Positions 25,774-37,365 are shown, counted from the stretch's first letter. The stretch is 64,000 nucleotides of DNA from Microcebus murinus (GCF_040939455.1 NC_134106.1:40942001-41006000); one strand, 5' to 3'. A program made the numbers and translations. The notes: generated by a model from the sequence alone, not told the origin.

Positions 25774-27046
25774 TAAAAAAGATGTTAATTCATATTTCCA
25801 CATGCTAACTCACAAAAGTTGTGTTACTATTCCCAGAGATTGAAGAAAGGATGAAAGACCAAGCTAAGAAGAGAAGATTGCATACTAACTATGAAATGTA
25901 TATGCATAGAAATGTTTTCCCCAAAACAAGTGTTCATAATTTGGTGTCCCCATTTACTTGTTCTCTGTTTCATACTCCATTTAACCCAAGAATGAATAAA
26001 CCATGAAGGATTCCCCCAAATCAGTGAATGCTACTAATAGCATATTTAGGATTTTCCTGATGACATAAAATAACCATTATCTGAAGTATCAGTTATCTTC
26101 TATCTGAATAAAGTGAGAAACAAACTTAGAAAAAAAAATTATAGGTTGATTCACAGTTTTATCCCGTTGTAATTTTGCTCAAGTTTCTTTTTCTCCCCAT
26201 GAAACCTTTATAATTAAGAAACAATTTCCAGTCCAATTTTTCTCTACTAATTTCTATTGGATAATTTTTAAATCTGCTTGTTGTTGCTTCAGAAAGTAAA
26301 AATTCCAGATGCTTTGTGTGCTGATTAACATCTGAGAAATCTATAAAGTTTAATTAGGAAAAAATGAACAATAAAGTTTTATTCACCTTGCTAAATTTTA
26401 GTGGCTAATGCGCTGCTTTATATTCCATGGCTTTACTTTTTTGCAATACTAAGAAGGCTTGAACACTCTCATTAGAGAAACATGTTTTTACTTTGTATCT
26501 GTTGAATTGCAGAAAGTAAAATAAAAGCATTAGGTTTGTTATTTTTGCTCCTTTTCTAATGCTTAGAATTAATTTAAGCAATTGTTCTTAATATTCATAT
26601 TCAGCATTTTATTATGTTGAGACCAATATCTTTAATTATTTTTTCCCATGTTTGGGTGTCATCTCCTGGACTACTAAAGTAGAAGATCCTGATGGACAAA
26701 ATCGAATTAATTTAAAGTTTCTTCAGTAGCTTTCAGGGTAATGCGAATGTATAAGCAGAAGGACTTTTTTTAAATGAGCAATTAATAAAGTGAGATTGAC
26801 TGAAATTCCTCATTCCTTTTCTATTAACCACTTCATATGCAGAGTCTCCCCAAAACATAAATTTCTTGATGTTATTCCTTTAATATATTTTTATATTTGA
26901 CCTGCATTTTATACTTTAAAATATGTCTCTCTCTTTTCTTTTGTAATACTATTTTCCAAATTGTTAAAAGCTCTAAAAGTTTAGAAAGACGAGTACTCTT
27001 CCTCCTATTTGATGGATGAATAAGCTAAGATTTTAAGTGATGAAGT

Positions 27047-27590
27047 GCATTAGTCAGGGTTATCCAGAGAAAGAGAATCAGCAGAATATATATATATATA
27101 GTGGAACTTCTCAGAATATATATATAATAGTGGAACTTCTCAGTTTCCATAATCATGGGAGCCAATACGAAATTGGCTCCCATGATTATGGAAACTGAGA
27201 AGTTCCACTATTTGCTGTCTACAATCTAGACACCTAGGAAAACAGTGTCTGAGTCCAGTCTGAGTCCCAAGGGCTGAGATAGAGGAGAGCAGATGGTGTA
27301 AATCCCAGTCCTCAGGCCAGAGACAATGGATATGTTGTCCTGACTCAATCAGACAGGCAGAAAACAAAATGGGGCAAACTCCTTTTTTGTCTGCCTTTTG
27401 TTTTATTCGGTCCCTCAATTGATTGGATGCTGCCTGCCCACATTGGGAGGGCAGTCTACTTTACTGAGTCTGCCAATTCAAATGCTAATCTCAACTGGAA
27501 ACACTCTCAGGGACACACTGAGAAGTAACCTTTAACCTGGGCACCCTATGGCTAAGCAGGTTGACATGTAAAATTAACCGTCACTTGAAG
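27047..27590 (+). repeat. Common mammalian interspersed repeat, family unnamed, locally rearranged
   Basis: 'gtcagggttatccagagaaa' at the left, 'gatggtgtaaatcccagtcc' in the middle and 'tgacatgtaaaattaaccgt' at the right match a frequent repeat whose name I cannot recall safely. The segment 27085-27212 is rearranged (see the inverted repeat). Confidence 0.6.
27126..27212. repeat. Perfect 41-bp inverted repeat with 5-base spacer
   Basis: The left arm 27126-27166 and right arm 27172-27212 are exact reverse complements; the spacer 27167-27171 is ACGAA. The arms begin AATAGTGGAACTTCTCAG and end, at the right, in the complementary CACTATT. The right arm is in the orientation expected of the host repeat, so the left arm is the added copy. 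A third partial copy of the first 18 bases lies directly upstream (27099-27114). Confidence 0.97.
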
Positions 27591-28679
27591 TCATCTACTT
27601 GCCTAGAAAATTAGTTCAGAATTAGAAAAAAGAACACAGGATTCCTATAGTTCCAAAATGGCATTTCAGGCAGTCTCTGTTTCACACAGATTTCAAAACA
27701 CATTTTAGGAACAGGCTGGAATACAGAAGCATTATTACATCTCCTGGATGATTGAAAATGGGCTTGATTTTACCATAGTTGTATTTTAAAGTGTCTTAAT
27801 ATTAAATATAATGTAATATCTTCTTAAGTGGTCATGTCTAGGTATTTTATACCTTTCAAAAGATGGTCAATATTAGATATATTGAGAGAATAGTGGTAAT
27901 AATTAAAACAGAGTGATCTCATCAAAGAGGAATTGCACAATAGAAATCACACTAACACTTAAAAATGTGTTATGAATGATATGAGATACAGAAGAGTTTT
28001 GTACATTTAATATTTAGTAATGACAAGGCCATTGTAAGAGTGTCCATTCACTGTTTGTGAAATTATAAATTGACATGTTTTAAATAGAATGATAAACACC
28101 AATAACTGATAATTTTTGTATCTTCTGCATTTCCACTCTTACACATTAATCTTAATGAAATAATTTAATTAAAAAGTCTGAAATGATTGTCATGCATTAG
28201 TCAATAACCCTATCATAAAGTATATGAGAACTTGAACCTACGTGTAATTTGTAACACAACCATGAAAGACACCTCTTCTTGTAAAGGATTGAACCTAGTG
28301 GTTTACATTGCCAGGAAGTACTATTATTAACGGAATCTTTCAGCCATATTTAAGACATTTTCAATTCTCTTGTGTTCGTTTCTTCCCTCCTGCCATGGAC
28401 CACTGTGCCATATCTTTTTAGTGAACACTGTAGTCTCGTCATTGTTTTCATGTATGCAGCCTCTAACAATAAACACGCCAAGCATTTGTACAGGTGTGTA
28501 ATGTTTCCTTTGCTTGAAGCTGGAGCACCACTTCTTTCCAAAAATGGCCTGTCAGCCCAAGAGAAAATGTTGTCACCTAGTACAGAGAAAGGCAAGCCCT
28601 GTATGCTAAACATTACTCTGATATCCTGGAGAGCAGTGCATAAGCCTGACCACTGGCATCAACCTTCCAAAGAGAGTGT

Positions 28680-29376
28680 ATTTGCCGCTGCTTGGTTAGC
28701 TCAGAACATTGCTGGGAGCACAGGGCGTGACTATCTCAGCACACCGGCCCAGGCTCAGCTCCTTGCCTGACTTCACAGCCAGCTGAAGGGCGGGGCCAGC
28801 ATGCTCGTCTGGGTGTGAGGTCAGAGCAGTGATTACTTAAGAATCACTAACACGTGAAGAGGCAAGCTGTTTTGAAGCTTGTTTCCCCCACCCCCTCCTC
28901 TTCAAAATCACTCCAGATGATCACAACTAGCACAGGATGAGAGCATTTTGTGTTGATTTTAGGCGTTACCCCCAGGAGCATAGTATTGTCATCAGAGATT
29001 TCCTTCAATCATAAAAGGAGAAATATCGAACCAGGGATGAATTCTCAGCACTCAACAAGTCAATCAGGAAACCCCATGGAGGAAAGGATTTTTTCCTTTG
29101 GTTGAAAGTAGATAATGCCCTGAATTTCTCTCCAGGAAAAAGCAAAAGAAAAAAAAGACGAAAAGCAAAAGGTTTCTTAAAGGTAACATATCTTCAAAAA
29201 GTGGGGCGGGGTTAGGGAAGGGGAAGAAATATACCCCACAGTGCTTCAGCAGGAGGCGCAGCTCCAAGCTTGCCAGTGCTCTTCCTCGCAGAGCTTGGCT
29301 GACTTTCGTAACCTCATTTTAATCTTTGACCCACTCTTGTTGAGTCAAAGGGATCCAGTAGGAACCAAGTTTAAGG
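28680..29376 (+). promoter_or_regulatory. Candidate promoter and first exon of a non-coding RNA
   Basis: A GC-richer island in AT-rich DNA. It holds GC boxes at 28788-28797 (gggcggggcc) and 29203-29211 (ggggcgggg), a TATA-like 'aaatatacccc' near 29227, and a strong splice-donor match AAG|GTAAGTAG with the break at 29375/29376. I see no protein-like frame with an ATG and no transposon signature here. This is inference from motifs only; without transcription data it may simply be unique sequence. Confidence 0.25.
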
Positions 29377-29394
29377 TAAGTAGTCTCTTGCTTT

Positions 29395-29505
29395 CTAGAA
29401 TTAAAGTTTCATGAGGAAAAGGAATGAATCTGTCATGTTCACCACCATATACCAGGTGCTTAAAAAGGGTCTGGCATATACTAGGTTCTTGTTTGTTGAA
29501 TGCAT
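29395..29505 (+). repeat. L2 LINE 3' end
   Basis: 'ctggcatatactaggttctt' followed by 'gtttgttgaatgcat' is an L2 tail. Confidence 0.6.
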
Positions 29506-29589
29506 ATGCCCAGAATTCTGCTTTAACTGTTTTTGCTTTAATAATGCGTCCCTCAAGGCTGGAAGCAGGAGTGAAAGAGAAACCCTACA

Positions 29590-29786
29590 GTCCAGGCGTT
29601 CTCAAACTACAGCCCGCGGGCCACATGCGGGTGTTTTTGCGGGTTTGTTTTTTACTTCAAAATAAAATATGTGCAGTGCGCATAGAAATTGGTTGATAGT
29701 TTTTTTTTTTTTTAACTATATAGTCCATCTCTCCAACAGTCTGAGGAACAGTGAACTGGCCCCCTGTTTAAAAAGTTTGACCTCTG
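29590..29786. mobile_element. hAT DNA transposon MITE
   Basis: Inverted ends 'ggcgttctcaaactacagcc' and 'aaaaagtttgacctctg', an internal 'gggccacatgcggg' and an internal T run. CCCTACA flanks both sides (29583-29589 and 29787-29793), fitting the hAT 8-bp target duplication with one mismatch. Confidence 0.8.
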
Positions 29787-30945
29787 CCCTACACCATCAT
29801 TTGGCCACTTGGGATGAAGTGAGGTGAGGGCCTGAGTTAAAAAGTGAAAAGAAATTAGTAAGTAGAGAGAGGAGAGAACTAGAAGGAGATGAGAACACAA
29901 AGAAGACACATCCCCTCCTTAGACTGTAGAAGTAAATCCTTAGGAGATGAATTATCCCATTGGACCTACCCCCTCGGAGTTCTTAAACATTATATTCAGG
30001 AAAAACCAAATGGCCAGACTTAAAAAGATTTTTTTTTTTACCTATGAAAACACTGAGGTTACTCTTTATTTCTATACTCACCATTACAAGTGATACTCTG
30101 AAACTCTCACCCAGGGGCAGATAACCTCAGCCTCATTTCTTGTGTTGCTTTTTGTGGTGGTTTTGGTTTACTTGATTCTACTGAAACATATTTTGCCTTT
30201 ACCAAAGGCTTAACCAAAAACAGGTTCTGGTGATGTTAGTGAAATGAAGCGGACATGACTTCCTATTATTGAACCCAAATACAAGATAAAATTTTTTTCT
30301 TTGCAGACATTTTCTAAGAGAGAAGGTTTTTCTCTTTAATCTGATTCTTGCCTCATCCGTGTGCCAGATTTAATTAAATTATTGCATCAACATTTTGTAT
30401 CCCTGCCAAGAAGCCCTAAGGCCAGTGGCAGCATTTTTAATAAATCAAAAGGATCAAATCAAATAAATAAATGATTTGGGTGGCAAAGGGCAGAAAAGTT
30501 CTGATGAAACTCAAAGACTTTTGCTCATCTCAGATTGGAAACTGCATAATCAGCAGATTTCTGGAGGTTTTCAGGTTATGAGACAAGGTTTTTACATTGC
30601 ACTAATTATGGCTGGAGTTAGAGAAACATAAAACAGAATAAAGAAAAAGCAAAAGATAGTGATGGGAAAGTTGGCCACAGCTATTGCTCTCAAATGCCTC
30701 ATATCTCATGACAAAATGCCTGAAAAGTAGCTCTTTGCGGTGGGTTTGTAAGAATGGGCAATTTAGAAACTCTGCTTCTATTTTTTTTTCCTTTTTACCA
30801 TAGTTATTCCTCTGCCTCAGGGGAAAAAAATCTTGGTTTTTGTTATTTTTTTTCCATCGGCAAAGGTGGTTTGATGGCTTTTTAGTTCTTCTAAATGCAC
30901 TGGTGTGTCCTTGAACCATTTCTTAAGTGTCCTCAGTTTAGTATC

Positions 30946-30948
<3 letters not shown>

Positions 30949-30984
<36 letters not shown>

Positions 30985-30991
30985 ACACACA

Positions 30992-31025
<34 letters not shown>
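30949..31025 (+). repeat. Compound (CA)n microsatellite with CAGA interruptions
   Basis: About 77 bp of CA units with two evenly placed AG interruptions near 30979 and 30991. The open frames over it (poly His-Thr or Cys-Val) are artefacts. Confidence 0.95.
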
Positions 31026-31029
<4 letters not shown>

Positions 31030-31449
31030 AAGGCCTCGAAACACTCATTCCAACATTTTTACTTTGTGAATTTGTTAACCATTCAGTGTGGATTGGCTTT
31101 TATAAGTACAAAGCAACTGCAGCAGCACCATTCCGTTTATTGCTTCTCAAGTACTGCCTGGTTTAAAAAAGTTTTACCATCTGTTCTGGTTTAAGCCAAA
31201 GCTGAATTAAGAGGATAAGCTTTCACTGTTGCTTCTGTTACTGTTGTGGTATTATTATATTTTAGAAATGGGGAGGAGGTGAGAAGGCAAAATAAATCTA
31301 TATAAAGTCTCTAGGAAAATAGAAGATGAGAATTCTCCTTTGGCAACTAGTGATATTATTTTTGAACTTGGCCATGAAGTGTACTTCTTTACTCCTCAGT
31401 GAGTTTGATTAAAAAGAAGTTAAAATAGACTCATGAAAATATCTGTAAA

Positions 31450-31690
31450 TCAATCAGATCAAATATTTATCAAACTTCTGAGTGTCAACATTGAACTAGA
31501 CTCTGCAGGGCTTAAAAGAGAGGTGTTAAAGTTGATCATCCTCAACGAACTCAAACTGTAGTTGGAGTGGTGAGATGTACACACATAAAATGAATTTAAA
31601 ACAACTGTCCAAATTAGAAGCAAAGGCATCCAGACACAATAACCATACTGGGGCTATGGAATAGGAAAAGTAAGGCTTTGATATTGCCAG
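31450..31690 (+). repeat. Old mammalian interspersed repeat (same family as 57345-57770)
   Basis: 'aatatttatcaaacttctga' to 'gaactcaaactgtagttgga' follows the start of the family. Diverged. Confidence 0.4.
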
Positions 31691-31904
31691 CTGTTTATTG
31701 CTTATGGTGGATACTATTAGCCGTATACGTTATACCTTAGTAATATTATTTTAAGCTGTTTGGGGATACATACGTAACATACAACTGGATTTCTCTAAAT
31801 TACCAGGATAAATCAAAAAGGTTTCGATATTTATAGCCTAAGGAGCACATGGACAGGTTACTACATGAAAGCAGGGATTTAAACAGGTGCATCTTTTGTT
31901 ATAT

Positions 31905-32100
31905 ATCTCAACCTTTGGTGCAAATTAAAACTATTTGGATAGCTTTTGTAAGTTAATAAACATACATTATTAAAAAGTAGACTAACTCATTAGAAAATTA
32001 ACATTCCTGGGTCCAACCCAAGACCCAGGAATGAGGCCTGAGCATTAGCAGTCCTTAAAGTTCACCAGGTGATTTTAATGAGCTGCTGGGGTTGAGAATC
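31905..32100. mobile_element. hAT (Charlie-type) MITE
   Basis: Inverted ends 'tctcaacctttggtgca' and 'ctgctggggttgagaatcc' frame about 195 bp; the interior 'ttcaccaggtgattttaatg' is typical. Confidence 0.75.
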
Positions 32101-32374
32101 CCTATGTTAAGTAATTAGATCCAGATATTATTATTTGAATTATTTCTCTCTCAAACTTGTGCCTTAAGTTCAACTGATTCAACTGTGAGATTCTTGCTAA
32201 GAAATGTTTCTTCTAGAATTTCTCCCCTTCAAAGCAAGTGGTCTTACTGTACACTTAGTTGCCAAATGCCCGGATACATCTTCGGTTTGTTCTTTTTTTC
32301 ACTACCTTCCACACCAAATCCATTAGCTACATGGATTAGCTACATTTTACTTCTAAAATGTATTTGAATCCATT

Positions 32375-32600
32375 CATTCCTTTCCATCTTCACTGTGTCC
32401 ACCCCATCTTCTTATCATGAAGTTATTTACTAGTTTTGGTTTTGTTAAATTTGGAATAAAATCTAAACCACTTAATATGACCTGCAGTGCTTTGCAAAGT
32501 CTGGCACCCTATGGACTTTTCCACCTCATCTCACAACACTCCCCACCAGGCCCTATTTGTTTCTCTCCAGGCTTTCCGACTTGCCAATGAGTTCCTGGCT
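32375..32600 (+). repeat. L2 LINE fragment
   Basis: 'ggaataaaatctaaaccact', 'aatatgacctgcagtgcttt' and 'cacctcatctcacaacactc' are successive L2 blocks. Confidence 0.65.
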
Positions 32601-32929
32601 TTAGAAGCTTCACTTGTTTCTCCAGGATGAATTACCAGCAGACAGCTATTCGCATGGCCCATCCTTTCAAGATCAGTTTCAATGCCTTTCTCAAAAAGTT
32701 GTGATCTAATACATTAAGTAAGGTAGTCTCTCTTTCTCTGTAGAGTGGATAGGGGTGATGGCAATGATAGTCATGTGTTTGTTTGTATCCACCATCTAGT
32801 GTAATAAAAAATGATTGTTCATTTGCCTTTGCATTCTCCTGTGTCAAGTTTCCCACTTCCAATTATTTGCTTCTTTCCTCTCACATATACAGTAACCTCG
32901 ATATGGAGAATATAAACCTATGCATTGGA

Positions 32930-34560
32930 TTGTTAGGTCATTAGAGAATACACAGCTTCAAATTTGCTAAATAAATGCCAAATTGTTTTAGAAATGGTTG
33001 TTCAAATTTACATTCCCATCAGAGGTGGGTAAATGCTTAGTTGCCTTCTGTCCTCATCAATCTTGCTACCATCTAATTGTTCACATTTTGCAGTCCAGTA
33101 GGCATGAAATTTTATCTTAACACAATCTTAGCCCTATTTTCCTGATTATTAATGAGGTTAAGTATTTTTTCATATACTTAATGGATATTTATTTCCTCTT
33201 TTGTGAAGTGCCTATTCACATGTAAGCTGTTCTTTTAATTGACTTTGGAAATTTTAATATTTCATGTGCATCAATTCTTTATCAATTATGTGTGTTAAAA
33301 GTATTGGTATGTCCAATACCAAAAGTATGTGGTATGTCCTTTCACATTTTAACAATTCTTAAAATTTTATAAAGAAAGTATTTTAATAAGTTTACCAATC
33401 TTTTTATTTATAATATTTTGAATCTTTTTATAAAGAAAGTTTTACTAATCAAGAAGTTACAATGATATTCAAATATTCCAAATATTTTACGGTTTTGGCT
33501 TTCACACTTAAATCTTTAGTGCACATAGAATTTATTTTTACATATGATGGGAAGTAGAAATCCAATTTCATCATGTTCCCCTATAAATAAACAATTTTCC
33601 AAGAACAAATTCTTTACTTTTGCCTCTGCTCTCAAATGCCAGTTCTCTCATAAATCTTGTTTCTAAATATGTGTGGGTTTGATTCTTTATTTTATTCCAT
33701 TGCTCTATTATCTACTCGTGCACCAATCCTATGTGTCTTAAATATGGGTGCTTTGTACCCAGAAGAGCATGTCTTGCTACCTTGCTCCTTTTTCAGGAGT
33801 GTCTAGGCTATATTTGACCCTCTGTTCTTCCATATTAATATGTTCTTCCATATTAATTTTAGAATCAGTTTATCAAGATCAAGAGCAATAATGACCACCA
33901 GTCTTGGGATTTTGATTGGAATTGCACTTAATTTGTAAAACAACTTGGGCAGAATTGTTTTATGATATTGAATTATATGTGATATTCAGTTCTAATACAT
34001 TTAATACCATATGTCATTTTGTTTAGTTCCATTATAAAGTTCTTCAAAATGTTTTATAATTTTTCCACAAAAGTCTTGCATTTTTAAAATTCTTTTTATT
34101 CTATATTTTGAAGCTATTTAAGAGTATTTAATGACCTTTCTCTGTCTTTATTGTTGTATAGAGATTGCAATTGAATTCTGTGTATTGATTTTATATCCAG
34201 AATCTTACTAAACTATCATCAGTTGTAATAAGTTACCACTATCTACAAATAATGATGATTTGTTTCCCTTTTGACAATCTTTACATATTGTTTTTTTTTC
34301 CTGCTTTATCATGACGGTTAGATTCTTGAATAGAAATAGTGGTAGAAAACACACTTTTTTAGTTCTAGATTTTAAAGGAAATGCTTTTAATGGATTTCAC
34401 CATCAATTGTGATATTTCTTACATTTTTTTTTTTGGTAGATTCTCATTAAACACTGTATGACCAATTAACCCTTTAAGTATAATCTTGCTGTATCTAATT
34501 TATTTTCCTTAAATTTTGACTTTCAATAATAATCCCAAAGAGAGTCATCTATCTTTTCTA
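32930..34560 (-). mobile_element. Old L1 3' end and ORF2 fragment
   Basis: Reverse-orientation L1: 'tttacattcccatcagaggt' (3' end), 'ttttgtgaagtgcctattca', then ORF2-derived 'gggattttgattggaattgc' at about 33906. Decayed. Confidence 0.8.
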
Positions 34561-35029
34561 TCATGATAGACCTCTGAGATAGAAGAAAGTGTTGTCAAGT
34601 ATTAGTCAAAGTCAGCTCTGCCAGTGGAATAAAGGGCAGTTCTACCCAGGTAATTTCCTACAAAACCATACCTAGCAAAATGCTAAAGAGTGAACTACTA
34701 TATGCTGTGGGATGATGAGAACACATAGAGGAATGGGCTTAGCACCCATCTGGCTTTTCTATTATGTGAACCATTTCATTTCCTCAATAAGATATTTAAG
34801 TTGCATTTTCTGTTGCGTACAGACAAAATTATCCAGTTCCTATTTAACATTCCAGCCTCATTTTGCAAACTAGTCTGTCCCATCATGACTCCCTTTCTTA
34901 TTAAGCTCCAGGCATACTGATTTTCACTTGGTCCCTCATATGCACCAGGCTTCTCTTGACAAACAGCTTTAGCTTTCATTATTCTTCCCGCTCCTTTAAC
35001 TTCGCAGTTAACTGATCAGTTATCTGATC

Positions 35030-35250
35030 TTACCTCAGGGTAACTTCTCTTATCATGTACTCATATTTATTTTGTAACACAAGTAGTAATTGTAATATGA
35101 CTTATGTGTGTGCTTCCTTGATTACTGTTTGTTTCCCCAGTGAAACGTAAACTCCAGGCTCACAATTATATAGTGAATGTCTAGTTCAGGGCATAGCACA
35201 TCACAGATGTTGCAGAAAGGTTTGAATAAATGAACTTTTAAAAAAACCAA
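35030..35250 (+). repeat. L2 LINE 3' end
   Basis: 'gtttccccagtgaaacgtaa' followed by 'gttcagggcatagcacatca' and an 'aataaatgaac' tail. It forms the left arm of the local inverted duplication. Confidence 0.7.
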
Positions 35251-35718
35251 TGTTCTTAACTTCTATGAGTACAAATACAGGATAATTCATAAATATAGTA
35301 ATGATTACTATATAAAAATTGCTCTAAGTGCAACCCCAACGATAGGAACAGTGTGTTATGCCAATACACAGGAGAATAAAGTGATTTCTGATTTTCTGAT
35401 TTCTGCATCTATAAAGTTTTCTATAGGAGGTGAAATTTGAACTTACATCTAATTAAGAAAATATATAAACACCTAACTATAAAGAAGAATAAAATACTGA
35501 TTAATAGAAGCATAAATACTACATCTGTGAATGAAGAAGTAATGAATTCTAATTGGGTGAATCAGAAAAAAAACCACTAGAGTTAGTGAAGTAAGGTAAG
35601 AACATTTTTTAAAAAATTCATTTATTCACATCTTTCTGCAACATCTGGTGATGTGCTATGCTCTGAGCTATATAATTGTGAGCCCACATGGGGTTTACAT
35701 TTCACTGGGGAAACAAAC
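35127..35718. repeat. Imperfect inverted duplication of L2-derived sequence
   Basis: Left arm 35127-35250 and right arm about 35601-35718 are reverse complements over roughly 115-120 bp, with an 11-bp deletion in the right arm. The exact inner match 'tttctgcaacatctg' and the outer match 'ggggaaacaaac' show the arms are copies of one another, not merely two independent L2s. The spacer is about 350 bp. Confidence 0.85.
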
Positions 35719-36045
35719 TAAAGGTAGTGAAGTGGGCCTTGATGAAAGATAATGAGTTGTTTGGTAGAAAACTTGGTAAAGTGATTTTTAGACTAAAGTA
35801 ACAAAATGAGCAAAGTTGCAAAGACATGCAAGTGCCTGGAAAATTTGCCCAGTTTGACAGGAGTAGAGGTGACAAGCCCCAGTGTAGAATGTGGGCATTA
35901 TTCTAAAGGTAGAATGGAGCCATTGAACTTCTTGGAAGAGGAGAGTGGTGTAATCAGAAGTGTGTTTTGTGAATGATGGAACAGAGATGATGAATGTGGA
36001 TAAGAGAGAACAGTTATACAGCTGTTATAAAAATCCAGGCAAAAA
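35360..36045 (+). repeat. Old mammalian interspersed repeat, unnamed
   Basis: 'ctataggaggtgaaatttga', 'gaatggagccattgaacttc', 'gaggagagtggtgtaatcag' and a 'aaaatccaggc' end follow the ancient family also seen at 9345-10265. The inverted L2 arm interrupts it. Confidence 0.5.
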
Positions 36046-36082
36046 AAATGACATTCTGAACTAATCGGGGATAACAAAAAAA

Positions 36083-36912
36083 AAAAGATTTTTTCATATG
36101 TTTGTTGGCCATTCTTATGTTTTCTTTTGGAAAGTTTCTGTTAATGTCCTTTGCCCACTTTTTTATAGGGTTGTTTTTTTCCTTGCTGATTTTCCTGAGT
36201 CCTAAAATGATTCTAGTTATCAGCCCTTTATCGGATGTGTAGCTTGTGAAAATTTTCTCCCATTCTGTAAGTTGTCTGTTTGCTCTTGTGACAGTTTTTT
36301 TGGCCGTGCAGAAGCTTTTTAATTTGATCAGTTCCCATTTATTTATTTTTGTTGATGCTGTCATTGCCTTTGGGGCCGTCTTCATAAGTTCTTTGTCTAG
36401 GCCACTGGCTAGAAGAGTATTTCCAATGTTTTCTTCTAGAATTCTAATAGTTTCATACTTTAGGTTTAAGTCTGTTACCCAGAGTGAGTTGATTTTTGTG
36501 AGAGGTGAAAGGTATAGATCCTGTTTAAGTCTTCTACATGTGGCTATCCAGTTTTCCCAGCACCATTTATTGAATAAGGATTCTTTTCCCCAGTGTATGT
36601 TTTTTGTCTGCTTTGTCAAAGATTAGATGGCTATATGAGGATGGTTTTATATCTGGGTTCTCTTCTGTTCCACTGGTCAATGTCCCTGTTCTTGTGCCAG
36701 TTCTAAACTGTGCCTTGTTAGTATAGTTTGAAGTCTGGTAAATTGATACCTCCCATTTTGTTTTTATTGCCTAGGATTACTTTTGCTATATGAGGTCTTC
36801 TCTGGTTCCATATGAAGCGTAAAATTATTTTTTCTATATCTGTGAAGAATGATGATGGTATTTTAATAGGGATTGCATTGACTTTGTAGATCATTTTGGG
36901 TAGTATAGACAT
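36083..36912 (-). pseudogene. L1 ORF2 C-terminal pseudogene
   Basis: Two open pieces in different frames encode the ORF2p region after the reverse transcriptase, toward the Cys-rich end. 36912-36718 includes [20 protein letters not shown] and the downstream NLPDF motif. 36619-36083 runs from [19 protein letters not shown] to [12 protein letters not shown] frameshift separates them and the terminal cysteine motif is missing. A 201-codon frame of this length in otherwise decayed surroundings suggests the insertion is younger than the L1M pieces nearby. ORF2p is the endonuclease/reverse transcriptase of LINE-1; this fragment cannot function. Confidence 0.92.
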
Positions 36913-36995
36913 TTTAACAATGTTGATTCTGCCAACCCATGAACATGGTATGGTCTTCTACCTGTTTATGTCCTCTCCTATTTCTTTCCTCAAAA
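36083..36995 (-). mobile_element. L1 ORF2 C-terminal fragment, truncated at both ends
   Basis: A less decayed L1 piece, truncated at its 5' end at about 36995 and lacking the last part of ORF2, the 3' UTR and the poly(A) tail at 36083. It directly abuts a DNA-transposon MITE on the right. Confidence 0.9.
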
Positions 36996-37365
36996 TTAAC
37001 TATTAATAGCCTGCTGATGACAGAAGATCTTACTGATAACATAAACAGTTGTTAATACATATCTTGTATGTTTTATATATATATATATATACTTACAATA
37101 AAGTAAACTAGAGAAAAGAAATGTTATTAAATGCATAAAGAGTAAATATATTTACTATTAAGTGGAAATTCATCATAAAGGTCTTCATCTTCATTTTGAG
37201 GAGGCTAATGAGGAAGAGGAAGAGAGGGGTTGGTCTTGCTGTCTCAAGGGTGGCAGAGGTGAAAGAGGTGGAAGGAGAGGCAGGTATACTCACTGTAACT
37301 TTTATTGTAAAAAATGTTGTTATAAGTTATTAAAGTTCAAACCCATGTTGTTCAAGAGTCAACTG
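36992..37365. mobile_element. Tigger-related MITE, left end missing
   Basis: The right end is 'ttgttcaagagtcaactg' followed by TA. The body has 'ttacaataaagtaaactaga' and a GA-rich segment. About 75 bp of the left end are absent where the L1 fragment begins. The small open frames here are accidental. Confidence 0.75.

Noticed and set aside
27126..27212. Hairpin as a microRNA gene
   Set aside because: Perfect complementarity over 41 bp inside a transposon copy, with no mismatches or bulges and only a 5-base loop, is unlike a conserved pre-miRNA and better explained as a recent mutation.
28372..28770. 132-codon open frame on the plus strand
   Set aside because: It opens with GTG rather than ATG, shows no recognisable domain or coding bias, and overlaps another open frame on the opposite strand. 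Treated as chance.
29411..29696. Two overlapping 84-90 codon frames after the candidate donor
   Set aside because: They run across an L2 tail and a hAT MITE; their content is repeat sequence.
30817..31194. Open frames of alternating His-Thr and Cys-Val
   Set aside because: They are translations of the CA microsatellite at 30949-31025.
36246..36626. 126-codon open frame on the plus strand
   Set aside because: It is the antisense shadow of the L1 ORF2 frame on the minus strand.
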